Notes under the pieces: model-generated
Database searches by the model: none
Seen by the model: the letters and a program-made list of their open reading frames with translations, nothing else
What the model was told of the DNA's origin: nothing
Origin: Desulfosediminicola flagellatus
GTDB lineage: Bacteria > Desulfobacterota > Desulfobulbia > Desulfobulbales > Desulfocapsaceae
Direction: 5' to 3'
DNA: 64,000 nucleotides
Assembly: GCF_005116655.2 (NCBI RefSeq)
Contig: NZ_CP050698.1
Location: 3,805,501-3,869,500, forward strand
Translations under genes and position numbers: made by a program
Shown: positions 1-7,756 of the stretch, piece by piece
How the letters are laid out: every line of letters starts with the position of its first letter
How positions within the stretch are numbered: the first letter of the stretch is position 1

Positions 1-606
1 CTCTTTATTATGGGTGTTACCAGCCTTGTTGAGAGTTCAGCCGTTGGAGCAGCAACCGCAACTGTGGCTGCGCTGCTAAAAGGTCGCCTCAGCAAAAAAG
101 TTATAGACGACACTCTACTCAAAACGCTGAGTGTCAGCTGTATGTTTATGTGGATCATCCTTGCAGCACTCTGTTTCGGCGCAGTATTTGACGGGCTTGG
201 AGCCGTTCACGCCATCGAAGCGCTGTTTCTCGACACCTGGGGCCTCAGCCCTTGGGGTGTACTCATCATGATGCAGGTTTCCTATATCATCATGGGAATG
301 TTCCTTGACGATACAGCTATGCTGGTCATTGTTGCACCGCTCTATATCCCGCTGGTCAAAGCACTTGGCTTCAACCCGATCTGGTACGGCGTCCTCTACA
401 CCGTAACCTGTCAGATCGCCTATATGACCCCGCCTTTTGGCTATAATCTGTTTTTGATGAAAGCCATGGCACCAAAAGATATTTCTCTTATAGATATCTA
501 CAGTTCTATCATACCGTTTGTTATAATCATGTGTATCGGATTGGGCGTTGTGATGATTTTCCCGGATATTGCTCTCTGGCTGCCTCAGACCTACTACGCC
601 CGTTAA
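1..606 (+). CDS. TRAP transporter large permease, DctM-type (3' part)
   Basis: Only the last ~201 codons are present; the frame is open to the left window edge, so the true start lies outside. The product is very hydrophobic with several membrane helices, and it carries the DctM-like stretches MGMFLDDTAMLVIVAPLYIP and AYMTPPFGYNLFLMK. In TRAP transporters this is the large membrane subunit (12-13 helices) that drives uptake of organic acids or related solutes with a sodium gradient, together with a periplasmic binding protein and a small permease, both presumably upstream. The gene ends 40 bp before eutB on the same strand, so it is probably cotranscribed with eutBC. Ethanolamine or a related amine is therefore a possible substrate, but that rests on position only. 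Confidence 0.88.
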   Translation, partial: LFIMGVTSLVESSAVGAATATVAALLKGRLSKKVIDDTLLKTLSVSCMFMWIILAALCFGAVFDGLGAVHAIEALFLDTWGLSPWGVLIMMQVSYIIMGMFLDDTAMLVIVAPLYIPLVKALGFNPIWYGVLYTVTCQIAYMTPPFGYNLFLMKAMAPKDISLIDIYSSIIPFVIIMCIGLGVVMIFPDIALWLPQTYYAR

Positions 607-646
607 TACACACAAAAATTATGAAAAGACGTATAAACCGATCACT

Positions 647-2008
647 ATGGCTCATAATGGAGATTTCAAACGGATGAACCTCAAACACCTTCTTGCCAAA
701 GCCACACCGCTTCGTTCCGGAGATGTGCTTGCAGGTATCGCCGCAGAAAATGAAGAGGAACGGGTCCTGGCCCAGATGGCTCTGGCTGAAGTGCCGCTGA
801 CCCGTTTCCTCGAAGAGTTTGTCATCCCATATGAGACCGATGAAGTTACCCGGCTCATAATTGATACCCATGACAAAGAAGCCTTTGCACCAATCAAAGG
901 CTTCTCTGTTGGCGAGTTCCGTGACTGGCTGCTGACTGATGAGGTAGACACGGAAATACTTGCCCAGATTACCGACGGCATCACACCGGAGATGGCTGCA
1001 GCCGTCTCCAAACTTATGCGGGTACAGGACCTGATCCTTGTTGCCGCAAAATGTAGTGTTGTCACACGGTTTCGCAATACCATCGGGTTACCGGGTACAT
1101 TTTCCGTACGTCTTCAACCCAATCACCCGACTGACGACCTCAAGGGCATAGCCGCCTCCACTCTTGACGGGCTCTGTTACGGCTGTGGCGATGCTGTTAT
1201 AGGCATTAATCCGGCCACCGATAATGTGGATAACATAAACCGGATGCTGGACCTACTCAACTCCATCATCCAAACCAATGGGATACCAACTCAAAGTTGT
1301 GTCCTCACTCATGTTACCACAACCATGGAGGCGATTCGTCAGGGTGCACCTGTAGACCTCTGCTTCCAATCAATAGCGGGTTCTGAAAAAGCCAATGCAA
1401 GCTTTGGTGTTAACCTTAGCTTATTACAGGAAGCATATGAGGCTACCCTCTCACTCAATCGCGGATCAATAGGCAACAATGTGATGTACTTTGAGACAGG
1501 TCAGGGCAGTGCCCTTTCCGCCAACTGCCATCATGGTGTTGACCAGCAGACGCTTGAGGCTCGTGCCTACGCAGTGGCCAAAAAATTCAAGCCTCTGCTC
1601 GTTAATACGGTAGTCGGCTTTATCGGACCTGAATATCTGTATAACGGCAAACAAATCCAGCGCGCAGGCCTTGAAGACCACTTCTGTGGAAAACTGCTTG
1701 GCGTGCCGATGGGTGTTGATGTCTGCTACACAAATCACGCTGAGGCAGATCAGGATGATATGGATGTACTGCTTACCCTGCTTGGCACCGCAGGCTGTAA
1801 CTTTATCATGGGGGTGCCTGGTGCAGATGACATCATGCTCAACTACCAGTCCACCTCATTTCATGATGCAGCCTATATACGCAAACTACTCGATCTAAAA
1901 CCCGCTCCCGAATTCGAAACATGGCTGGAAAAACTGGCAATACATGACAATGGTCGTTTATTGCCTATCGAAAAGACCAACAGACTCCTTGCACTTACCG
2001 GAGAATGA
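647..2008 (+). CDS. eutB: Ethanolamine ammonia-lyase large subunit EutB
   Basis: Adenosylcobalamin-dependent enzyme that, with EutC, splits ethanolamine into acetaldehyde and ammonia. The sequence follows E. coli EutB closely from LRSGDVLAGIAAENEEER through FETGQGSALSA, NTVVGFIGPEYLYN, GLEDHFCGKL, CYTNHAEADQDD and DDIMLNYQSTSFHD. Starting at the ATG at 647 gives 453 residues, the same length as the E. coli protein. An ATG at 674 has a better-placed GGAG but would trim the N terminus; the open frame upstream to 569 overlaps the transporter gene and is not needed. The stop lies 4 bp before eutC. No microcompartment shell, EutA reactivase or aldehyde dehydrogenase gene is seen in the window, so acetaldehyde may be handled by enzymes elsewhere. 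Confidence 0.96.
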   Translation: MAHNGDFKRMNLKHLLAKATPLRSGDVLAGIAAENEEERVLAQMALAEVPLTRFLEEFVIPYETDEVTRLIIDTHDKEAFAPIKGFSVGEFRDWLLTDEVDTEILAQITDGITPEMAAAVSKLMRVQDLILVAAKCSVVTRFRNTIGLPGTFSVRLQPNHPTDDLKGIAASTLDGLCYGCGDAVIGINPATDNVDNINRMLDLLNSIIQTNGIPTQSCVLTHVTTTMEAIRQGAPVDLCFQSIAGSEKANASFGVNLSLLQEAYEATLSLNRGSIGNNVMYFETGQGSALSANCHHGVDQQTLEARAYAVAKKFKPLLVNTVVGFIGPEYLYNGKQIQRAGLEDHFCGKLLGVPMGVDVCYTNHAEADQDDMDVLLTLLGTAGCNFIMGVPGADDIMLNYQSTSFHDAAYIRKLLDLKPAPEFETWLEKLAIHDNGRLLPIEKTNRLLALTGE

Positions 2009-2012
2009 TCCA

Positions 2013-2804
2013 ATGAACGAGAAGTTATTGCCAAACCAGATTATCACTCCCGATCCATGGTCAAATCTGAAAACATTTACCGAAGCTCGAATCGGGCTTG
2101 GCCGCTGCGGCACCAGCCTGCCGCTTTCAGAAAGCCTGAAATTCAAACTCGCCCACGCCAAGGCCCGTGATGCTGTACATAAGCCTGTCGACACAAAAAC
2201 GCTCGTTGATGTACTTACAGCAGCGGAACTTGAAGTCCTGCAGCTTAACAGCTGTGTAACTGATAGAATGGAGTATCTTACACGTCCGGATAAAGGCAGG
2301 ACTCTCAGTGATGAATCGTTATCGCTGTTAGCTCATCAACCAACAGTTTTTGATATCTCTATTATAATCTGTGACGGTTTATCTGCCCCGGCGATTGATC
2401 AAAGCGCAGCACAGGTGGTACTTGGCTTTACCAGAATCATTTCTCACACCTCGCTTACCTACGCCCCCATCTGCCTGGTGACAAACGGCAGAGTGGCGAT
2501 AGGAGATCATATCGGCAGTCAACTCAAAGCAAAAATGACCGTCATGCTAATTGGTGAACGACCGGGTCTCAGCTCCCCCAACTCACTCGGCGCCTACCTC
2601 ACCTATAATCCCCAAACCGGAACGACAGACGAAGCGCGTAATTGTATCTCAAATATTCGGCCTGGTGGATTAAGCAACGAAGAAGCGATGAGAAAGATTG
2701 CCTTCCTGGTGGAGAAAGGTTTACAGATGAGAGAAACAGGAGTTGGTCTAAAAGATACCATGTCTCATGATTACCTGCCTATGGCCAACCTGAGAATTAC
2801 CTGA
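2013..2804 (+). CDS. eutC: Ethanolamine ammonia-lyase small subunit EutC
   Basis: Small subunit that helps bind adenosylcobalamin and completes the active site with EutB. The ATG at 2013 has a good GGAG nine bases upstream (inside the end of eutB) and gives 263 residues, somewhat shorter than E. coli EutC (295), whose N-terminal region is variable. Family stretches seen include TEARIGLGRCGTSLP, FKLAHAKARDAVH, ICDGLSAPAIDQSA, GDHIGSQLKAKMTVMLIGER and ISNIRPGGLSNEEAMRKI. It is translationally linked to eutB and is the last gene of the TRAP-eutBC group; the following 780 bp holds no clear gene and no obvious T-tailed terminator. Confidence 0.95.
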   Translation: MNEKLLPNQIITPDPWSNLKTFTEARIGLGRCGTSLPLSESLKFKLAHAKARDAVHKPVDTKTLVDVLTAAELEVLQLNSCVTDRMEYLTRPDKGRTLSDESLSLLAHQPTVFDISIIICDGLSAPAIDQSAAQVVLGFTRIISHTSLTYAPICLVTNGRVAIGDHIGSQLKAKMTVMLIGERPGLSSPNSLGAYLTYNPQTGTTDEARNCISNIRPGGLSNEEAMRKIAFLVEKGLQMRETGVGLKDTMSHDYLPMANLRIT

Positions 2805-3586
2805 AGAGCTCCCCCCTCTAAAATTTGATTACTCCAGCCCGCAATACCTAACTTCTTTATGGACCACATACAAGCAAGGAGTATTCAGATTATATTTGGA
2901 CGATAGAGGTATACTATTAGTAGACACTCAAACTTTCCAATTATTAGAGTACCACGCACAAACTGTTAGTCACTGTAAGGGATGAAGTTAGGCTCTTTTT
3001 GCGAAGAGTTTATCCGGCAACAAAAAAACAGTTTATGGCAGAAATACCACAATGGAGTGTGTCTTTATACATCCTGTTGAAAGTAAAACGGATTGCTCCC
3101 ACCGGAATAGCATCTACAATCAGGGCGTTCACTCATATGCTATTGGTGCTCTAAATAGCTTACGGTTTACAATATGTCGAAACCACCAAACATCATGCCA
3201 GAGAGGCTACAAACACAGGTATTCACGCGACAACATAAATGTTTATCCGGAAGTAATACGTCGTAGTTCTATGCTGTTACCCTAATGAATTTCGAGCAGA
3301 TGATATGTAGATATGAATCATTGAGCTTTGCAACAAACAGAACAAAAAAAGATAACCGTTAGAAAAAATTTGAGTGTATTTGTAGCAGGGCTCGTCGTCA
3401 TGGAACAACAACAAACAACTACTCCGACAAATAGCCACCCATAATGGCGTGCTTTTTGCTTGTCAAAAAAATACAGAACATCTTAAATAGCTGGAAGTTA
3501 AATCAGAATACATAAATCCTTTTCAACAGGATTTATTTATTCTTGCGTAATTGAGTTCAAGATCATTTTTGAACAATGGGGGAAAT
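2805..3586. other. Gene-poor stretch after eutC
   Basis: AT-rich sequence with no convincing gene. A 77-codon frame at 3052-3285 has no ribosome binding site and an unbiased composition, and it matches nothing I recognise. The only structured element is the short hairpin at 3512-3536 just ahead of the small gene at 3587. The region could be decayed coding DNA, but I cannot identify a parent gene. Confidence 0.5.
3512..3536. repeat. Short perfect hairpin
   Basis: A 9-bp perfect inverted repeat (arms ATAAATCCT and AGGATTTAT) with a 7-base loop, followed by TTATTC. It sits 50 bp ahead of the small gene at 3587. It could be a weak terminator or a leader hairpin; the T-run is poor. Confidence 0.4.
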
Positions 3587-3727
3587 ATGAACCCGAGACA
3601 AGCAATTCGCATCCTGATGCTCAGCCCCTGTTACTGGTTACTGAACGTAGCAGCCAGAAGAAAATTGGTATCGGAATACTGTACCACCTACCGCAAAGTC
3701 ATCAAAACAAAGCCAAAACGTAAGTAG
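3587..3727 (+). CDS. Small basic protein of 46 residues, unknown function
   Basis: An ATG preceded at ideal distance by GGGGGA opens a 46-codon frame. The product begins MNPRQAIRILMLSPCYWLLN, continues with AARRKLVSEYC and ends in a lysine/arginine-rich tail. The strong ribosome binding site, the compact order (hydrophobic helix-like start, a short charged helix, a basic tail) and isolation between two larger genes argue for a real small gene. The closing KTKPKRK is suited to nucleic acid or membrane-surface contact, but that is inference. It stands alone, 30 bp from the convergent end of the EamA gene. I do not recognise a named family. Confidence 0.5.
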   Translation: MNPRQAIRILMLSPCYWLLNVAARRKLVSEYCTTYRKVIKTKPKRK

Positions 3728-3757
3728 TATTATCCTGAAATTGAAAAGATAATCGCC

Positions 3758-4660
3758 TCATGCCTCCTTCGGCAAATGTATTTCGCTGTCTGCAGCATTG
3801 CGCTTATCGACTTTGTCATAAATCGTTGCGACAACTGCAATTAAGATCAGACCTGCTCCGAGATAGCCAAGCAGGTTGAAATACTCTCCCAAAAAGACAT
3901 ATGCAGTTATTGCAGCAATTACCGGCTCAAGCGTGGCAACAATTGATGCTCTTCCCGCTTCTAAATGTTTGAGCCCGTTGTAATAGAGATAATTTGCTAA
4001 ATATGTTGAAACTATCGATACGCTGACCAGTGCAACCCAGGCCAGCATCGTTTTATGACTGAATTCGACAAAAGGCAAAATTCCAAGTGCGCCAATGGGC
4101 AGGACATAGAGAAAAAGGTTGGCCGCAGAATACTTCTTCGAGAAATATTTACCCACCGTATAGTAAAGCGAATAACAAAACCCCGCAGTTAATCCAGACG
4201 CCAGTGCAATGAGGCCAAGCGATTCGCCGCTACTCACATTGCCACCGGATCGTGAAATCATAAAAACTCCGGAAATCACAAAAATCACGGCTAAGAGTTT
4301 AATTAAGGTTAACCGTTCTCGATAAATAAAATACGAACAGAGCACCACCCAGGCCGGTGCGGTATAAAGCAACACTGAAGCGAGCGCAGCACCTCCCGAT
4401 TTCACCGCATACTGATAGGAGATATAGAAGAGAGAAATCCCAAACAGGGCGAACACTGTCAATAGCGGCAGATCTTTGAGATCAACCCGTGTTTGCCCAA
4501 ACCTGACGGCCTGTGTTCCGAAGCAGATCCATGTGAGAACGGCCCGCCAGAAGGCAACCTCCATTGGTTGAATGCCCTGACTAAAAGCCAGACTCGAAAA
4601 TATGCCGATAAGTCCCCAGCACGCCGCAGCCGATATGATAAAAAGGTATCCTGTAAACAT
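3758..4660 (-). CDS. EamA/DMT-superfamily transporter
   Basis: A 300-residue membrane protein with two tandem EamA halves, about ten predicted helices. The N-terminal half has SAAACWGLIGIFSSLAFSQG and FWRAVLTWI. The second half ends in the family-typical HLEAGRASIVATLEPVIAAI followed by FLGEYFNLLGYLGAGLILIA. Members of the drug/metabolite transporter family mostly export amino acids or metabolites; the substrate cannot be told from sequence. It stands alone: the small gene at 3587 converges on it, and the chemoreceptor remnant starts about 120 bp upstream on the other strand. No strong ribosome binding site is visible before the ATG at 4660, so a slightly different start is possible. Confidence 0.88.
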   Translation of the reverse strand: MFTGYLFIISAAACWGLIGIFSSLAFSQGIQPMEVAFWRAVLTWICFGTQAVRFGQTRVDLKDLPLLTVFALFGISLFYISYQYAVKSGGAALASVLLYTAPAWVVLCSYFIYRERLTLIKLLAVIFVISGVFMISRSGGNVSSGESLGLIALASGLTAGFCYSLYYTVGKYFSKKYSAANLFLYVLPIGALGILPFVEFSHKTMLAWVALVSVSIVSTYLANYLYYNGLKHLEAGRASIVATLEPVIAAITAYVFLGEYFNLLGYLGAGLILIAVVATIYDKVDKRNAADSEIHLPKEA

Positions 4661-4781
4661 TCGAATATGTTTACCAACAGAGAATAAAACTGCAAACGTA
4701 TTTATGATCAGTCCATTACAAAAACACCATTGATTCCCCTGCGGATGATACCCTGCGTGAAGAAATCCAGATCAGATATGA

Positions 4782-5027
4782 CATAGACCACAGATAGCAG
4801 CAGGGAGACTACAGGGAATTGCATCGGTGCTATCCAGCAATGCAACTGAAACCCTTGTTAAGTCAAACAAGGTTGCTGAAGCTACGGCTGACATGAACAA
4901 GAAGATGAATGATCTTGGCGAAGCAGCAAGTGCGATCAGCGCTGTTACTGAAACGATTACCGAGATTTCTGAGCAGACCAATCTGTTGGAGCTCAACGCC
5001 ACTATCGAGGCGGCCAGAGCTGGATAA
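4782..5027 (+). pseudogene. Methyl-accepting chemotaxis protein fragment
   Basis: The reading frame encodes only part of a chemoreceptor signalling domain: [40 protein letters not shown], then [20 protein letters not shown] followed by A-G-stop. In intact receptors EAARAGE continues into the CheA/CheW-contact hairpin and the second methylation helix; here a TAA cuts the protein at that point. In frame upstream there is a stop at 4779, with no sensor or membrane domain. It is therefore a remnant, not a working receptor. No partner fragment of the missing C-terminal half was found within the next kilobase. Confidence 0.75.
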
Positions 5028-5039
5028 GCAGCTATATGC

Positions 5040-5134
5040 ATACTATCGAAGTCTCACCTCGTTTTCTTGTCTGTAAACATTTTTTATAGCATAACAACAA
5101 CATGAGACCGTCAGCCCAGACTTCGAGATAGTAT
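5040..5134. repeat. Imperfect inverted repeat beyond the rhamnose operon
   Basis: ATACTATCGAAGTCT at 5040-5054 is matched in reverse by AGACTTCGAGATAGTAT at 5118-5134, with one two-base insertion. The pair encloses about 60 bp including TTTTTTATAGC. It lies just after the chemoreceptor break and past the 3' end of the minus-strand rhamnose operon, so it may be a terminator-like structure or the ends of a small decayed element. Confidence 0.4.
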
Positions 5135-5214
5135 CCGACAAGCCCGTTCTCAACGCTGACTTTTACCTCCACTCACTTAGATGTTAATGGCACAGCATAG
5201 AGGAAAATGACTTC

Positions 5215-5460
5215 TTAGCCACCGGCAATGGCTGGAAACAAAATCAAAACATCACCATTCGTTAGAACGGCATCGCTTTTTACGATTTTCTCATTAAGAG
5301 ATATTGTACGGACCTTATCAACAGGCATCCCCAGTTGTAGAACCAACTGCTCTATTGTCGCATCTTCCTGCATCACAATATCACATGTGGGCTTATCTGT
5401 TGCGTAGGGTTTATATACTGCTAATGAAGCGAAAAGTTTAACAGAAATCGTGATAGTCAT
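5215..5460 (-). CDS. MoaD/ThiS-family small sulfur-carrier protein
   Basis: An 81-residue ubiquitin-fold protein from the ATG at 5460. It shows the family pattern: an initial strand ITISVKLFASL, a central DATIEQLVLQLGMP, and NGDVLILFPAIAGG with a C-terminal Gly-Gly. That Gly-Gly is the residue pair which, in MoaD and ThiS, is adenylated and thiocarboxylated to deliver sulfur for molybdopterin or thiamine. Small MoaD-like genes are often found beside aldehyde:ferredoxin oxidoreductase genes, as here (the oxidoreductase ends 96 bp upstream), suggesting a role in its pterin cofactor. An in-frame ATG at 5502 or TTG at 5511 would add an N-terminal tail, but no start has a strong ribosome binding site. 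It is probably the last gene of the rhamnose operon. Confidence 0.82.
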   Translation of the reverse strand: MTITISVKLFASLAVYKPYATDKPTCDIVMQEDATIEQLVLQLGMPVDKVRTISLNEKIVKSDAVLTNGDVLILFPAIAGG

Positions 5461-5489
5461 ATGTGATTTATGGAGCTTGCGATCAACTA

Positions 5490-5539
5490 TTGAAGATGAC
5501 ATGTACTTCAAATTGTGTGTGAAAAAATGTCATCTTCAA
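5490..5539. repeat. 13-bp perfect inverted repeat between the AOR and MoaD-like genes
   Basis: Arms TTGAAGATGACAT (5490-5502) and ATGTCATCTTCAA (5527-5539) are perfectly complementary around a 24-base loop. On the minus-strand transcript this would form a stem just after the oxidoreductase stop; its 3' arm contains the alternative ATG at 5502 of the MoaD-like gene. It could protect the upstream mRNA, tune translation of the downstream gene, or bind a protein as DNA. Confidence 0.5.
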
Positions 5540-5556
5540 AGGCTGTGTTATCTGTT

Positions 5557-7398
5557 TTAGAATACACCGAGTGAGTCTACTGTATCCTGCTTAGGAACTC
5601 CATTCTGATCCCAGCCCCGCAGATCGTAATATCGATCCAGTGCGGCATCAAAATCGTGAGGGTACTTCCCGGCACGACTACCTTCTTCGCTTGGTTTAAA
5701 GATAATTGCTGGCAGCGTATCGTCTTTACGATCAATACCGTACGTAACATTTACCAACCGTTGCAGAGTAAAGATTCTTTCCGCTGTCTGCAACATATCA
5801 TCCATCGTCCATTCCCAACCAGTGATGGCATTGACACTATCTAACAGAACGGTCATCGAATATCCGCCAAACAACATGAATTTGCAATGGCAAATGGCTT
5901 GAGTAAGGGTTCCGTAATCCTGATATTTGGCAGCAACAAACTCAGAATTTTCCATTTGAAAACGATCGACAATTTCGGTAACACCAGCTTCAGGCAGTAA
6001 AAAGCCTGCAGTGGCGACCTGTGGATTGCCGCGCTCGTGATGGGGACCTACACTTCCAGTTGCATAATTCAAGGCAAGCGAGAAATATGCACGAGGATCA
6101 TGGGCTGGCAAATCCAATCCTTTTACGTGCGGCGCCAGCTCCAACGCCTTGTCACCAAGCTGCTTTGCAGCGGGAACAATTCCATCTGCAAACAGTTCGC
6201 CAAAGCCGGGTTTTCTATTACCAAGATCATGGATCAAAGCGATCATGTTCTCTTTGTCACCCCACTTAAGCTCTACCCCACCGATATCTGCCGGCTTGAT
6301 ATAACCGTTTTCCAGACAATCCATAGTGAATGCGAGGAATGAACCCATAGAAATACAATCAACGCCGTATCTGTTACAGAGGTCGTTCATATGGGACAGG
6401 GCTTTGACATCATCCATCAGACAACTGTTACCCAGCATTCCCAGAGATTCATATTCAGGCCCCGGGCCCTTCATCTTGTATGCTTCTGGTTCAGATATTT
6501 CAATGTCACGATGACAGCCAACTACGCAGTACGCGCAGCCATGGGGCTTTGCATTAAGTGTATCTGTATAATTGGGAGAGCCAAGCTTCTCTGCACCTTC
6601 AGGCCAATGTGCTTCACGCCAGTTCTTGGTTGGGGTGTCACCGTCCGCATCACAGCCAACCTCAACAAATGGTGTACCATGCAATCTCAACCAGTCTTTG
6701 GTGTTTTCGTGAACAGTTTTCCCTATATTCTTGTTGATCCCATTGAGTTTTTCCTGATCATGAACAGGGACATTCTGGCTGCCTTTGGTGACAACGGCTT
6801 TCAGGTTTTTGGAGCCCATTACCGCTCCGAGACCGCACCTTCCTGCAAAGCTGTGCTTGTCAACAACGATACAGGCAATAGCAACCGTATTTTCACCAGC
6901 CTGACCAATGGTGCATATACTGGCTTTTTCAAGTCCACTATCCTCTAGAATCTGATCTGAAGAATCAAAGGCATCCTGTCCCCAGTACTTTGCTGCATCA
7001 CGAATTTCTATCGTGTTGTCGTGAATGAGTAGATATGACGGTGTGGCTGCTTTTCCCTGAATGATCAGTGCATCATAGCCGCTACGCTTTAAAGCAACTC
7101 CCCAACCGGCCCCAGCTGCACTTTCACCAAATATCCCGGTAACGGGTGATTTGGCAACAACGGTAAATTTTGCTGCCCCAGTTTGTCTGGCTGCCTGCAA
7201 AGGTCCTGTGGAGAAAATTAACCGATTTTCATCATCAAGCGCACCCACTTCCGGGCCAACTTCATCATAAAGTACTTTGGCTCCATAACCACCACCACCT
7301 AAGTAACGCTTCCATATTTCTTCTGGTACACGTTCTTCAGTAATCGTTCCAGATGTTAAATCAACGCGTAATACCTTTTCCCAAAAACCATTTCCCAT
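5557..7398 (-). CDS. Aldehyde:ferredoxin oxidoreductase family protein
   Basis: Tungsten (or molybdenum) bis-pterin enzyme that oxidises aldehydes to acids and reduces ferredoxin. The start at 7398 is fixed by AGGAG eight bases upstream and gives 613 residues, the usual family size. The N-terminal pterin-binding domain shows LRVDLTSGTITEERVPEEIW, YLGGGGYGAKVL and LIFSTGPL. The [4Fe-4S] cysteines are visible as CAYCVVGC and the later cysteine(s) in QAICHCKFMLFGG. The family also includes enzymes with other substrates, so the aldehyde is not set by sequence. Its position, 41 bp after the rhamnose mutarotase gene and on the same strand as the whole rhamnose operon, points to L-lactaldehyde, the product of rhamnulose-1-phosphate aldolase. 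A MoaD-like gene follows. Confidence 0.93.
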   Translation of the reverse strand: MGNGFWEKVLRVDLTSGTITEERVPEEIWKRYLGGGGYGAKVLYDEVGPEVGALDDENRLIFSTGPLQAARQTGAAKFTVVAKSPVTGIFGESAAGAGWGVALKRSGYDALIIQGKAATPSYLLIHDNTIEIRDAAKYWGQDAFDSSDQILEDSGLEKASICTIGQAGENTVAIACIVVDKHSFAGRCGLGAVMGSKNLKAVVTKGSQNVPVHDQEKLNGINKNIGKTVHENTKDWLRLHGTPFVEVGCDADGDTPTKNWREAHWPEGAEKLGSPNYTDTLNAKPHGCAYCVVGCHRDIEISEPEAYKMKGPGPEYESLGMLGNSCLMDDVKALSHMNDLCNRYGVDCISMGSFLAFTMDCLENGYIKPADIGGVELKWGDKENMIALIHDLGNRKPGFGELFADGIVPAAKQLGDKALELAPHVKGLDLPAHDPRAYFSLALNYATGSVGPHHERGNPQVATAGFLLPEAGVTEIVDRFQMENSEFVAAKYQDYGTLTQAICHCKFMLFGGYSMTVLLDSVNAITGWEWTMDDMLQTAERIFTLQRLVNVTYGIDRKDDTLPAIIFKPSEEGSRAGKYPHDFDAALDRYYDLRGWDQNGVPKQDTVDSLGVF

Positions 7399-7439
7399 TT
7401 TTTCATCTCCTATAGCTAATGTTGCCTGAATCTCGAACA

Positions 7440-7754
7440 TCAATCCATATGAAAAACTTGCGTGAGTGATCGAGATACCGGACTGTTATCCTCATTTGTC
7501 TTCATGATTGGAGCCATGTACTCCCACCATCTGCGCATTATTTCATTATCTGGTAATGAATCCATCGCATGGTTGCTCGTCCGTTTCAACACTGCGAAAA
7601 GGATATTCGTTTCCTCATCAAGATAAATGGTGTAGTCGCTTATGCCTGCATCTTTGAGCAGACCGGTAAGTTCCGGCCAGATTGTTTCATGCCGGAGCTT
7701 GTATTCGTGCTTTTGACCAGGGTTAAGTTGCATTGCAAAGGCTATTTTTTCCAT
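7440..7754 (-). CDS. rhaM: L-rhamnose mutarotase
   Basis: Interconverts alpha- and beta-L-rhamnose so that the isomerase receives its preferred anomer. From the ATG at 7754, preceded by AAGGGG, it is 104 residues, the normal family length. Features seen are AFAMQLNPGQKHEYKLRHE near the N terminus (a catalytic histidine lies in this segment in the family), the central ISDYTIYLDEETNILFAVLK, and MRRWWEYMAPIM near the end. A GTG at 7763 would overlap the ribosome binding site and is less likely. The gene follows the permease stop by two bases, and the equivalent gene in rhizobial rhamnose operons (rhaU) also follows rhaQ. Confidence 0.95.
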   Translation of the reverse strand: MEKIAFAMQLNPGQKHEYKLRHETIWPELTGLLKDAGISDYTIYLDEETNILFAVLKRTSNHAMDSLPDNEIMRRWWEYMAPIMKTNEDNSPVSRSLTQVFHMD

Positions 7755-7756
7755 TT

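Noticed and set aside
1-2804. Ethanolamine microcompartment locus
   Set aside because: No shell protein, EutA, EutE, EutG or EutJ-like gene is visible after eutBC; only transporter and lyase can be supported.
3052-3285. 77-codon frame after eutC
   Set aside because: No ribosome binding site, no recognisable domain and a composition like random AT-rich DNA.
7399-7443. Longer start for the aldehyde oxidoreductase
   Set aside because: The AGGAG before 7398 and the family N terminus (MGNGFWEKVLRVDLTSG) fix the later start.
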